Shown here one piece after another: positions 34,489 to 42,648 of a stretch of DNA of 64,000 nt (positions within the stretch are counted from its first letter, which is position 1; each line of letters opens with the position of its first letter). The notes beneath the pieces are model-generated. The model saw only the letters and a list, made by a program, of their open reading frames with translations. It was not told the DNA's origin and did no database searches. A program made the position numbers and the translations under genes. This DNA comes from RGIG1918 sp964570895 (GTDB taxonomy: Bacteria; Cyanobacteriota; Vampirovibrionia; Gastranaerophilales; Gastranaerophilaceae). The DNA is taken from positions 1 through 64,000 of the forward strand of contig CAZMZD010000006.1 of assembly GCA_964570895.1 (NCBI GenBank), in the 5' to 3' direction.

Positions 34489-35559
34489 TTAAGCTTGAGC
34501 CGGCGCGTTTTGTGCTGCCTGTTGCATTTGACCGGATAATTTGAGCAAAATCTCTTTGGCGACAACCGCGTCTTCTGCATACATAGTGTCGCTTTTATTT
34601 GCTTGAATATTGTTTAAAGTCGCAATTGTTTCTTCGTTTCCTATTGCGTAGCCCACATTTAGAATTGTGAGCGCCATTTGTCTAACTGAAGCAGAAGGGT
34701 CTTTCAAACTTTTATTCAAGAGGGCGGTAAGCGCAGGGTCTGATTTTCTTTCGTCGCTTTCTTTAAATCTTTTAAGGAGTTCCGTTGCGCCCGCTAAGCG
34801 AACTTTCGGGTCGCCGTCATTTAAAGTTCTTTCAAGGTTTTGTATATATTCATTAGTTAAAGGTACTGTATTTTCTGTTTTTTGTTCTGCCTTTTGTTCT
34901 GCCTTTTGCTCCGGCGCAGGCGTTTGAGGGCTTGTTGCTTGAGCTTGAGTTAAATCTTGAGTGTTTTGGGCTTGCATTTGTTGAGGCGCAGGCATTTGCA
35001 TAGCTTGTGGTGCTTGAGGAGCTTGCATTTGTTGAGGCTGTGGCATTTGAACATTCGTTTGCCCGTCTTGCGCCGCAGGATAAGCATTTGCAGGCAGCGG
35101 CATTTGAGGCACTGTCATATTATTTTGTGGCATATAGTTTGAATATGTTGTCGCAGGGTATGAATAATATGTGTTTTGCGGATAAATTGGCGCGCCATTA
35201 GTTGTTGTCGGGTTGAAAATGTTGATATTCACAGCTCCGCCTGCCGGAATGTTAACTCCTTGAGGATATATAGGCATTGTTTGCGCTTGCGTTTGTTGAA
35301 GTTCAGTTTGCGCTTGTTGCGCTTGCTGAGGTACAGTTTGCACTTGTTGCGCTTGTGGCATTTGCATAGCTTGTGGTGCAGGCATTTGAGGAGCTTGCAT
35401 TTGTTGCGCTTGCGGCATTTGAACACCGGATGTTTGATATTGATTTTGCGCAGTTAAATCTGCAACAGGTGGCTTTGGCATATGCACTTGCGCCTGATTA
35501 TTTGAAGTGTTCGGTTTAATACCTTGGTTAAAATAAGAATTGTTATTAATTGCTTGCAC
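34489..35559 (-). CDS. HEAT-repeat protein with Pro/Gln/Met-rich N-terminal region
   Basis: The 356-residue protein has residues 1-225 of low complexity, dominated by Q, P, M and A with repeated MPQAQQMQAPQ-like units. A C-terminal helical domain (about 235-345) follows with HEAT-like repeats: LNDGDPKVRLAGATELLKRF and LKDPSASVRQMALTILNVG. There is no signal peptide. It starts at a GTG with AAAGGAAGG upstream and ends 111 bp before the MerR-like gene. The function is unknown; HEAT repeats bind proteins, and the long disordered arm suggests a scaffold. The nucleotide repeats inside may be variable in length between strains. Confidence 0.65.
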   Translation of the reverse strand: MQAINNNSYFNQGIKPNTSNNQAQVHMPKPPVADLTAQNQYQTSGVQMPQAQQMQAPQMPAPQAMQMPQAQQVQTVPQQAQQAQTELQQTQAQTMPIYPQGVNIPAGGAVNINIFNPTTTNGAPIYPQNTYYSYPATTYSNYMPQNNMTVPQMPLPANAYPAAQDGQTNVQMPQPQQMQAPQAPQAMQMPAPQQMQAQNTQDLTQAQATSPQTPAPEQKAEQKAEQKTENTVPLTNEYIQNLERTLNDGDPKVRLAGATELLKRFKESDERKSDPALTALLNKSLKDPSASVRQMALTILNVGYAIGNEETIATLNNIQANKSDTMYAEDAVVAKEILLKLSGQMQQAAQNAPAQA

Positions 35560-35629
35560 TATAAATACCTTCCTTTATATGTTTATAAAAACATTTAAAG
35601 AAAAATAATTGCCAAATTTTAACAAAAAG

Positions 35630-36526
35630 TTAATTTTCCCACATTTTTGACATTATTTGCTCATATTTGGAAGTCGAAAGCCCCATGTTATAAGCCGCGA
35701 GTTTTGAAACATAATTTGTCATCATGCCTGCTGAACTTTTTATCATATTCATTAAAGCACTGCAATCGCCCGTGCCTGAAAAAGATATCGCATTTTCAAC
35801 AGCAGAGGATGCTGCTTCATAATTTTGGGTAAGCACCGATTTATTTGTTTCTAAGCTGGAATTGTGTTTATCTATGTTTTTAATCAAAGCTTCGACCACG
35901 CCATGAGCAGAATTTAAATCTTTCGCACTTGAAACAGTCACATTAAAACCTGCTATTGAAAAAGCCGTATCGAACTCCAACACTGAATTTTCAGTTCCTT
36001 CATAACCTATTTGAGCTTGAGCGGAATTTATATAATTTTCATTAACATCTTCATCAAGAACATAAGTGCCATCTTCTTCGCGCGTATATTTTCTAATGCT
36101 TAAAGGCTTATAATCGTGTTCGCCAAAAATGTTTGCCCCGTCGTATGTAGTGCCATTTTTTAGTTCATATAATTCCCCAAGCAATTCGTTTATATTGCTT
36201 TGCGCAGCTGCAAACTCGCTTGATGAAGAAGTTTCGGTTAATGTATTTAATTCTGTTTGAATTTTTTCCGCAATTTCTTTCATACCTTCAAGAGAATTTT
36301 GCGCAACGTTTATAAGAGCAATACCGTTTTGAGTGCTTTTTTGGATTTCAAAATAATCACCTAGCCTATAATCAAAATCGATTGAAGAAGCGTAAGTGTC
36401 TTCATCAGAGCTTATGCTGCTTCCTTGCGAATAAGAAGAATAGTCTGAATATTGTTCAGCCTTAACCTGTCTTTCATAAACAGAGGTAAGGGTGTTTGTT
36501 TTGTAAAATCCTATCGCGCTAACCAT
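35630..36526 (-). CDS. Flagellin/hook-associated-like protein
   Basis: The 298-residue protein has an atypical N terminus (MVSAIGFYKTNTLTSVYERQ). The middle looks like the flagellin/FlgL D1 helix: QNGIALINVAQNSLEGMKEIAE, FAAAQSNINELLGELYELKNGTTYDGANIFG. The C-terminal helix region (NMIKSSAGMMTNYVSKLAAYN) also resembles a filament or hook-junction subunit. The canonical flagellin N-terminal D0 sequence is not present, so it is not the main filament protein (that is at 48340-49272). The ATG at 36526 follows AGAAGGA; a TTG at 36562 is in frame but lies in a likely sigma-28 promoter. Confidence 0.55.
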   Translation of the reverse strand: MVSAIGFYKTNTLTSVYERQVKAEQYSDYSSYSQGSSISSDEDTYASSIDFDYRLGDYFEIQKSTQNGIALINVAQNSLEGMKEIAEKIQTELNTLTETSSSSEFAAAQSNINELLGELYELKNGTTYDGANIFGEHDYKPLSIRKYTREEDGTYVLDEDVNENYINSAQAQIGYEGTENSVLEFDTAFSIAGFNVTVSSAKDLNSAHGVVEALIKNIDKHNSSLETNKSVLTQNYEAASSAVENAISFSGTGDCSALMNMIKSSAGMMTNYVSKLAAYNMGLSTSKYEQIMSKMWEN

Positions 36527-36561
36527 ATCATCCTTCTGTGTGTTTAGTTTACTTATTCCCA

Positions 36562-36589
36562 ACTACGGCAAAATATAGCCAAAAATTTA
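36562..36589 (-). promoter_or_regulatory. Putative sigma-28 promoter for the flagellin-like gene
   Basis: On the minus strand TAAATTTT (36582-36589), a 12-bp spacer and GCCGTAGT (36562-36569) resemble the flagellar consensus TAAAGTTT-N11-GCCGATAA, placed about 36 bp before the ATG. The spacer is one base long. Confidence 0.45.
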
Positions 36590-37126
36590 GAAAATGTTAC
36601 ATTTCTTTACATGCGAGCGAAGCTCGAGCTATAGCGCGACTGCGCTTAGCGAGAGCGAGCGAGCCAAAGGTGTGTGACGTGTGAAGACGGTTGCGATGAG
36701 CAAGCGGCGAACACGAAACCGTACCCCACGAGCGAAGCTCGAGCTATAGCGCGACTGCGCTTAGCGAGAGCGAGCGAGTTAGAACTTCGCCCCAACAGTG
36801 CAACATTAAGTCGTCATGCTGAACTCGTTTCAGCATCTTACCAACTAATAAGCCTCAACATTGTTCGCTATGTTTCAAGGTTTATAAGACCCTGAAATAA
36901 ATTCAGGGTGACAGATTATAGTTCGTAGGTCAGGCATTGCCAGACAAACCAAAATCGTAAGGTTGGAATTTCTACCACAACAGCGCAATATTTAACGGTC
37001 ATGCTGAACTTGTTTCAGAATCTTACCAACTAATGCAGCGCAACGTTCACTTTTTACTCCTTCATTTTCTTTCTTTGCTATGCCAAAATATGCTACAATA
37101 CAGAACATAAAGAAATTGAGGGCAAA
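36590..37126. repeat. Third intergenic repeat island
   Basis: It contains a 50-bp direct repeat (36614-36663 and 36729-36778, identical), separated by a ~61-bp stretch (36669-36729) whose inverted copy lies at 15805-15865. Then come palindromes with GTCATGCTGAA / TTCAGCATCTTA arms (36813-36840, 36886-36912, 36999-37025), a GTCAGGCATTGCCAGAC unit (about 36930-36948), and a partial fourth copy of the composite repeat (about 36998-37079, minus strand) that keeps the CATTTTCTTTCTTTG arm but lacks the 143-bp part. No long gene is seen. Confidence 0.8.
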
Positions 37127-37291
37127 ATGGGCTTTTTTGATAAATTAAAAAATCTTTTGTTAGGGAAAATTACAGACGAAGAAATTGCTACCACAGAATG
37201 GCTATATTGCCCAAAATGCCAAATGAACTATGAAAAAGACATCATAGCAGATAACCATGGAAAATGCCCAAAATGCGGCGAGCAGCTGTAG
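37127..37291 (+). CDS. 54-residue zinc-ribbon protein
   Basis: A short gene that begins MGFFDKLKNLLLGKITDEE, an amphipathic helix, followed by YCPKCQMNYEKD and KCPKCGEQL, two CPxC knuckles that form a zinc ribbon. GAGGGC lies upstream of the ATG and TACAAT (37094-37099) could be its -10 box. I do not know its role; similar tiny ribbons occur as unannotated accessory proteins. It sits between repeat islands, so it may travel with them. The regular Cys spacing and ribosome binding site support a real gene. Confidence 0.65.
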   Translation: MGFFDKLKNLLLGKITDEEIATTEWLYCPKCQMNYEKDIIADNHGKCPKCGEQL

Positions 37292-37414
37292 CTCGTAGGT
37301 TGGGCATACTTGCCCAACCGCGTTAAGTTGCAGAGTGCGTTTATACGCACCGCAGAATTGTTTATTTTGATTTGTCAGGCGGTGCTTGACCTACGAGCTA
37401 CGGGCTATTTAGTC
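37292..37414. repeat. Short spacer made of repeat palindromes
   Basis: The spacer contains GTTGGGCATACTTGCCCAAC (37300-37319), GTGCGTTTATACGCACC (37336-37352) and a GTCAGGCGGTGCTTGAC unit (37375-37391), all from the families seen at 1-1119. There is no gene. Confidence 0.75.
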
Positions 37415-38014
37415 CTAACGTTTTGGCCAGCTGGAGTTTTTTGTACAATTTCTCATATATTCAAAAAATGGCTCTTTAAGATTATATCCGTCGCCATGCT
37501 TGAATATTTCCCCATCTTCTAAATAGTAGTATGTTCCATAACGATTATCTTTGGAAAATATCGAACTACACATGTGTCCACTCATAAATTCCTTCCCATC
37601 TTTATAAAACGTTCCTTCAAGCTCCCTGCCAAGAGTGCTTCTATATGTCACTTCGTCTATTATCCCGTTTGTGAAAACTTTGGTTTCCCTTCTATTAAAA
37701 CCGATTGCGCCAACGTTAGATTTAATTTTCCCTGTGAATTTTTCGCCCGTTTCTTTATTCACAAGAACATTATCTCTAAATTCCAAACCCTTTTTTGCAA
37801 TGTTTTCTTCAAATGTGCTTTTAGATAAAACACCCGCGACAATTGCAAGCGCTCCTGCCGCTCCTATAATCAACGGCATATATTTGCGGATTTTCTTGCG
37901 TATTTCTGATTTTTCCGCTCTTTTTTGGTTTTCTTGAGGTGCAGTATTTTGAACCTTTTTAAAAGCCACACGGGACACGCTTTTGTTAACATATTTTATT
38001 GGCTGAATTTTCAT
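37415..38014 (-). CDS. Tagged membrane protein with beta-rich C-terminal repeat region
   Basis: The 199-residue protein begins MKIQPIKYVNKSVSRVAFKK, matching the shared N-terminal tag. One transmembrane helix lies at about 48-68 (MPLIIGAAGALAIVAGVLS), preceded by a basic stretch. The C-terminal region has short beta-hairpin repeats of the MORN-like kind (LVNKETGEKFTGKI, TFYKDGKEFMSG, YYLEDGEIFKHGDG). I do not recognise the family. It overlaps the upstream metalloprotease gene by 4 bp, so the two are translationally coupled and probably act together. Confidence 0.6.
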   Translation of the reverse strand: MKIQPIKYVNKSVSRVAFKKVQNTAPQENQKRAEKSEIRKKIRKYMPLIIGAAGALAIVAGVLSKSTFEENIAKKGLEFRDNVLVNKETGEKFTGKIKSNVGAIGFNRRETKVFTNGIIDEVTYRSTLGRELEGTFYKDGKEFMSGHMCSSIFSKDNRYGTYYYLEDGEIFKHGDGYNLKEPFFEYMRNCTKNSSWPKR

Positions 38015-39198
38015 CGTTCTATTTTATTCCTTAACATTAAGTCGTTTCTTTCGTCGAGTTTTTTAGTTGTTTCTTTATTAAAATCAAATAAACTATCTGC
38101 TAATTCAGCAAAAATTGACCTTTTGGAAACTTTGTTTTTTATTTTTTCAACAAATAAAGCTTTTTCTATATCACAATTCCTTCGAAAATGATTTTCAGCA
38201 CTTTCTAACGTGCTATACAAAAACGTTTTTTGAGGTGCTTTTTCTTTTATTGTTTCAACAACAGGGAGCACTTCTTTTGCTTGAATTGTTTCAAGATATT
38301 CTGCAACATCATTTGCAACTTCTTCCGCTTTTTTGATATCGCCATTCCACACTTGTTGAGTGTAATAATCAAGATAAGACTGCGGAGTAGAGTATCTATA
38401 TTGCCATCTGTTGCTGAAAATGTTAGCATAGTCTAAATCTTTTAGTGAACCTGTGAATTTATCATTACTATCAAGATTATTGCAGACATCTTTTGTTATT
38501 CTCTCTGCCATAAATTCATTCATATTTTCTGCAGAATATCTGCCAAGCTTGCATTTTGCTATAAGCTGCCCTATTGAAGTTGGTATTTTTGTTTTATTTA
38601 ATTTGGACATCACATCTGCGTTACCATTGATATATAAATTTTTAAAATGTGCACTATGTCCAAATTCATGAACGAATAATTGCAAATGGTTGGCAGTTGG
38701 GCTCCACCATTTTAATTTTTCTTTAATTTCTTGCAGTTGTAATTTTAATTCTGAATCAAAAAAATCATAATCGGAATTAAACCAAATTTCATTGCTGTCA
38801 CCATATTTATAATGCTGATGCGCACCAAGCCAATTTTGTGTTTTCGGATCAGTGAATTTTTCTTTAAAAGAAGTAAATCCAACTATTTTTGGCAAACTGC
38901 TTGAACCAAACAATTCTTTAAACAATTCAACTGTTTTTTGTGTGCATTTTGCAACAAGGTCATTGTCTTTAAAATCACATTTCATACCTTCTTCAAGCAA
39001 AACTTTTTCAATCCGCCCAGCTTCTAATAAAAGGTTTGAAGTGAATGCAATTTTTGAACGATTATTTTCATATTTATCCGCAAAATCCAAAACATCTTGT
39101 GAAATAGGTTTTGGTGATTTTTCATACACAACCTTGCTTGCAAAACTCAAATTGTTTCTTTTTGTAACATTAACACCTGAAATTAGATTTACTTTCAT
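38011..39198 (-). CDS. Putative zinc metalloprotease (HEFGH) with N-terminal tag
   Basis: The 395-residue protein begins MKVNLISGVN and continues to NNLSFASK, the tag seen in other proteins here. Residues 177-181 are HEFGH, the metzincin/gluzincin zinc motif, in a hydrophobic context (HLQLFVHEFGHSAHFKNL); E228 or E232 in ENMNEFMAE could be the third ligand of a gluzincin. The C-terminal ~100 residues are charged helix. No signal peptide or membrane span is evident. It shows no match I recognise outside the motif. It is coupled to the membrane protein gene downstream; a membrane-associated protease pair or a secreted effector are possible, but neither is shown. Confidence 0.65.
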   Translation of the reverse strand: MKVNLISGVNVTKRNNLSFASKVVYEKSPKPISQDVLDFADKYENNRSKIAFTSNLLLEAGRIEKVLLEEGMKCDFKDNDLVAKCTQKTVELFKELFGSSSLPKIVGFTSFKEKFTDPKTQNWLGAHQHYKYGDSNEIWFNSDYDFFDSELKLQLQEIKEKLKWWSPTANHLQLFVHEFGHSAHFKNLYINGNADVMSKLNKTKIPTSIGQLIAKCKLGRYSAENMNEFMAERITKDVCNNLDSNDKFTGSLKDLDYANIFSNRWQYRYSTPQSYLDYYTQQVWNGDIKKAEEVANDVAEYLETIQAKEVLPVVETIKEKAPQKTFLYSTLESAENHFRRNCDIEKALFVEKIKNKVSKRSIFAELADSLFDFNKETTKKLDERNDLMLRNKIER

Positions 39199-39567
39199 TT
39201 TTACTTCTCTTTATTTGATACCTTCAAACGGCTCTACAAAACATGAAAATAACATCTTTTGCTAGTTGCATAAAATAAATGTTACAAATTTTTATATCAA
39301 AAAATCAAAAAGACTTGAGAGTGCATAATGCAAAACACATCACAAAACCGCCAAATGAGCAATTTCACTAAGAAATGTAACAATTTGTAAAAAAAGCTGA
39401 AAAAATCATTAAGAATAATTTTGAAATGCCGATTAGTTATTTGTAAGGGATTTAAGGCAGTTTAATTTTCTTACAAAAGGTCGATAAGAAGAAAAAATAG
39501 CTAACAAGGCAATTTTTATTCTCTCAATGTTTTTATTAATGTAGGGTTTCCTACAGAAGAGGTTACC
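39199..39567. other. 369-bp spacer with possible promoters
   Basis: This divergent spacer separates the metalloprotease gene (minus) from the 39568 cluster (plus). GCCGATTA at 39428-39435 resembles a sigma-28 -10 box; TTAAGAAT lies 11 bp upstream (39409-39416), a poor -35. AT-rich tracts fill the rest. No repeat of the island families and no gene is evident. Confidence 0.4.
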
Positions 39568-39840
39568 TTGATACAACAAAATATCAGAATTTACGCAAAA
39601 AGGCTCAGAAACTACTTGAGTTTTACACGCAATTATCTGTTAAGAAAAAACCCAATTATGATGCTTGCCAACGAAATTGAGGTAATTCTTAAAGACGTTT
39701 TGTTGTTGAACAGAAAAAAGAAAATGGCTCATTACAGGCTTTCTTATCAAATTCACAAATTGAATGAAATGGAAACGTTGATTGCAAAAAACAATGAGCA
39801 CACTTTCTTAAAAGGTAAAAAGTTTAATACATTGAGATAA
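39568..39840 (+). CDS. Small basic helical hypothetical protein
   Basis: The 90-residue, Lys/Arg-rich helical protein I do not recognise (IRIYAKRLRNYLSFTRNYLL, LANEIEVILKDVLLLNRKKK). The start is TTG at 39568 with GAAGAGG six bases upstream, a convincing ribosome binding site. It ends 3 bp before the next gene, so the two are one operon. The size and charge would fit an RNA- or membrane-associated accessory protein or an export chaperone, but no motif decides. Confidence 0.55.
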   Translation: MIQQNIRIYAKRLRNYLSFTRNYLLRKNPIMMLANEIEVILKDVLLLNRKKKMAHYRLSYQIHKLNEMETLIAKNNEHTFLKGKKFNTLR

Positions 39841-39843
39841 AAA

Positions 39844-40170
39844 ATGGGCATTCTAACATCAACTTACGGGCTAACATATCAAATTAACGAAAGAGCGAAT
39901 TACGAGAACAAAATCAGTGATTGCGAACAAAAAGCAATGAATTTGTCGAACACGATTAATGAACTCGGAACGGCGCAAAGCGGTTTGCCAAAAGACAGCC
40001 CTGAACTAAAAGCCTTGGAAGCAAGGGTTAAAAGGCTCCAAGTGCTCGAAACAGAATTGGAACAACAAAAAACAAAATATCAAAATAAATTGCAAATAGT
40101 TGAAAAAGAAATTCAAAAACACCAACAAGATTACACAAATTCTGTTAACAGATTTTACGGGCAAGGTTAA
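39844..40170 (+). CDS. Small coiled-coil protein
   Basis: The 108-residue protein begins MGILTSTYGLTYQINERANY and then is almost all heptad-like helix (ALEARVKRLQVLETELEQQK, YQNKLQIVEKEIQKHQQDY). The abundant Gln and charged residues and the short extended head resemble secreted filament-type or chaperone proteins of export systems, but no family is recognised. It lies 3 bp after the preceding gene in a cluster that may be flagellum-related. Confidence 0.5.
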   Translation: MGILTSTYGLTYQINERANYENKISDCEQKAMNLSNTINELGTAQSGLPKDSPELKALEARVKRLQVLETELEQQKTKYQNKLQIVEKEIQKHQQDYTNSVNRFYGQG

Positions 40171-40245
40171 TAAATTACATTAAATAGTTGGTCAAAATCT
40201 TCTTATGGTATATAATAATAATATTGGAAGATTTAGGATATTTTT

Positions 40246-40677
40246 ATGAAAAAATTATTTTTAATTGCATGCTCTTTTTTAATTATGCCTTGCGCTTTTG
40301 CGTATATTACAACGAACGAACTTTCGGATGTTGAATATTTAAAAGGCAAAGGCTACTCTGAAGCTTTGCTTAAGACTATGGATTTACAAAAAGATAACCA
40401 AAAAGGCCCGCACGGAACATACGAAAGAGTTTATCAAACAAACAGATACGTAAAACCTTCCGGTTCTTTCTCGAAACAAACTAAAGAACATCTTATATAC
40501 GTCTACGATAAAGCAAAATTGTATCTTGACCCAATTCAAGATGACGATTTGTTTGGAAACCGCGATGCGTCATTCACAAACAAACCAATCAACGAAATAC
40601 CAACTCGCAGAGAGGCTCCGGCTAAGGTTGAAGAACCAACAGAAAGTTTAAACCAAGATACCGTAGAAAATCTATAA
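40246..40677 (+). CDS. Secreted hypothetical protein
   Basis: The 143-residue protein has a clear signal peptide (MKKLFLIACSFLIMPCAFA, cleavage after AFA at 19). The mature part is hydrophilic with Tyr-rich segments (YLKGKGYSEALLKTMD, HLIYVYDKAKLYLDPIQ) and a Pro/Glu tail. The cysteine in the signal is not in a lipobox position. No family is recognised. TATAAT near 40211-40216 and a weak TTAGGAT ribosome site precede the ATG. It is 6 bp before the lytic transglycosylase gene, which suggests an envelope role. Confidence 0.6.
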   Translation: MKKLFLIACSFLIMPCAFAYITTNELSDVEYLKGKGYSEALLKTMDLQKDNQKGPHGTYERVYQTNRYVKPSGSFSKQTKEHLIYVYDKAKLYLDPIQDDDLFGNRDASFTNKPINEIPTRREAPAKVEEPTESLNQDTVENL

Positions 40678-40683
40678 AACAAA

Positions 40684-42603
40684 ATGAACGAAAGAATATT
40701 CTTAAATTCAATTATCGGTTTATTCATTGGAATTAGCCTGCTTTTTTCGCTTACATTTTTTAAAAGAAATGCAAGCGAGAGCGACTATAAATTTTTTGGA
40801 CAAGGGGTTGAGTTTTCAAAGCAACAAGATTATCAAAACGCGTATTTCAATTTTGGTAAAGTTAACAAATTTTCTAAGCTTTACCCGCTTGCAATATACA
40901 GACAAGCGCTTTGCGCAAAAGAACTAAACGACACAAAAACTGCAACAAAAAAATATAAGAAATTTTTAAGCACATCATCAGATATTAATTTCCGCCCTGC
41001 AGCGCTGTGGGAACTTGCGGAAATATACAGAAAAAACGATAAAATTCACGCAAGCAAAAAAATCTATCAAAGAATTATCAAGAAAAACCCTGAAACTGAC
41101 TTTGCGATAGCTTCAAAATATCGCATGGCAGAATATACAAAAAATATAAAATTAAGAAAAAAATATATGGCAGAATATCTTGAAGAAGCCCCGATTGGGA
41201 GATTTTCAAAGCCATGTGCCGAAAAATTTGCAACATATAATCTAGACGAGGGCGAAAAATATATTCTTGCAAATTCTTATTACACTCATAAAGATTATAA
41301 AAGCGCATTAAAAACTTTAAGTGGCACAAAAGAAGCAAAAAATCTGCTTCTTGCGGCTAAATGCTACGGTGCCCTTTCAGACAAAGAAAATGCAAAAAAA
41401 TATTATGTTTCATATCTTAAAAACATAAATGAAGATACAGAGGGTATAAACGACGCAATCACAAGCTACATTAAAGTTTCAGGGCAAACAAAAGCGCAAG
41501 CGCTTGGAAATTTAGCACAAATTGTGCACAACAAACGCTCAAGAGCAGGAATTTTATTTAACTTGGCGCAAATTTCAAACGGAAAAACCGCACAAGATTT
41601 GTATACGCAAGTTTTGAATTTAACGCCGAGCGGATATTTTGCGCCGGAGAGTTTAGCCGAGATTTTTTGGTATCACTATAAAAAGAAAAATTACACAAAA
41701 GCGCTATCCGTTGCAAACAACCACATGCAAAATTTCCCTAATAAAAACTCAAGCGCAAAAATTATATATTTCGCAGGAAAAATTCACCTCGCAAAAAATA
41801 ACAAAAGAAACGCGGAAAAATATTTCTCATATATCCTAACAAACTATCCTAACGGATATTATGCTTACAGAGCGCACGAAATGCTTGGCAAAAAGAAAAA
41901 ACCCTTTTCTATTCAGCCTTTTAGAAAACTTCCGCCGGAAGAAAACTTCACCCTCAAAACAAACTCTTATTTTATAGATGTCCTCTGCGATTTTGAAGAT
42001 TTTAACACACTCGACACACTAAAAATAAAGGATGATTTTTTAAAGAGTTATCTTGCCTATAAAAAAGGCTCTGTGCAATATTCTATCTTGCTTGCAAAGG
42101 GCGCATTAGACAAAGAAGGTGAAAATTACCGCAAAAACCCCAATTGGGCAAAGCTTGCATACCCGATTTATTATCAATTCTACATCAACGAAAGTGGCGA
42201 AAAATATAGCATAAACCCACATTTTATTATTTCTTTAATAAAAGAAGAAAGCCATTTCAATAAAGACGCTGTAAGCTCCGCAGGCGCCGCAGGTTTAATG
42301 CAAATTATGCCAAGAACTGCAAGTTTTATGGAAGACAGAGCAATCACTTCAAAAGATTTGCAAAATGCAGAATATAACATTCATGTAGGCACTAAATATA
42401 TTGATTCCATCATTGATAGTTTTGGAAACGAGATGTTTGCGGTCGCTTCATATAACGCTGGGGTTGGAAATGTCAGAAAATGGCAACAGCAAATTTACGA
42501 CGGCGATTTAGATGATTTTGTTGAAGATATACCATTTCTTGAAACTAAAGTTTATGTAAAAAAAGTGTTCACAAGTTTTTGGAACTATTCAAGGTTATAT
42601 TAA
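40684..42603 (+). CDS. Lytic transglycosylase (Slt family) with TPR superhelix
   Basis: The 639-residue protein has an N-terminal transmembrane anchor (FLNSIIGLFIGISLLFSLTF), then TPR-like repeats (about 45-410: FGKVNKFSKLYPLAIYRQAL, LWELAEIYRKNDKIHASKKI), and a C-terminal Slt domain (about 505-639). That domain has IKEESHFNKDAVSSAGAAGL with catalytic Glu near 522, MQIMPRTASFM, YNIHVGTKYIDSI and VASYNAGVGNVRKW. It matches soluble lytic transglycosylase 70 in order. It cuts peptidoglycan, useful in turnover or for flagellar assembly. It is the last gene of a four-gene cluster starting at 39568. Confidence 0.88.
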   Translation: MNERIFLNSIIGLFIGISLLFSLTFFKRNASESDYKFFGQGVEFSKQQDYQNAYFNFGKVNKFSKLYPLAIYRQALCAKELNDTKTATKKYKKFLSTSSDINFRPAALWELAEIYRKNDKIHASKKIYQRIIKKNPETDFAIASKYRMAEYTKNIKLRKKYMAEYLEEAPIGRFSKPCAEKFATYNLDEGEKYILANSYYTHKDYKSALKTLSGTKEAKNLLLAAKCYGALSDKENAKKYYVSYLKNINEDTEGINDAITSYIKVSGQTKAQALGNLAQIVHNKRSRAGILFNLAQISNGKTAQDLYTQVLNLTPSGYFAPESLAEIFWYHYKKKNYTKALSVANNHMQNFPNKNSSAKIIYFAGKIHLAKNNKRNAEKYFSYILTNYPNGYYAYRAHEMLGKKKKPFSIQPFRKLPPEENFTLKTNSYFIDVLCDFEDFNTLDTLKIKDDFLKSYLAYKKGSVQYSILLAKGALDKEGENYRKNPNWAKLAYPIYYQFYINESGEKYSINPHFIISLIKEESHFNKDAVSSAGAAGLMQIMPRTASFMEDRAITSKDLQNAEYNIHVGTKYIDSIIDSFGNEMFAVASYNAGVGNVRKWQQQIYDGDLDDFVEDIPFLETKVYVKKVFTSFWNYSRLY

Positions 42604-42648
42604 AAAACTCTTGCCATTAAAAACCTTTAGTTTAAAATAAGGGTAAGT

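Noticed and set aside
34957..35457. Plus-strand frames opposite the Gln/Pro-rich gene
   Set aside because: Low-complexity complements with Leu/Arg/His runs and no start signals.
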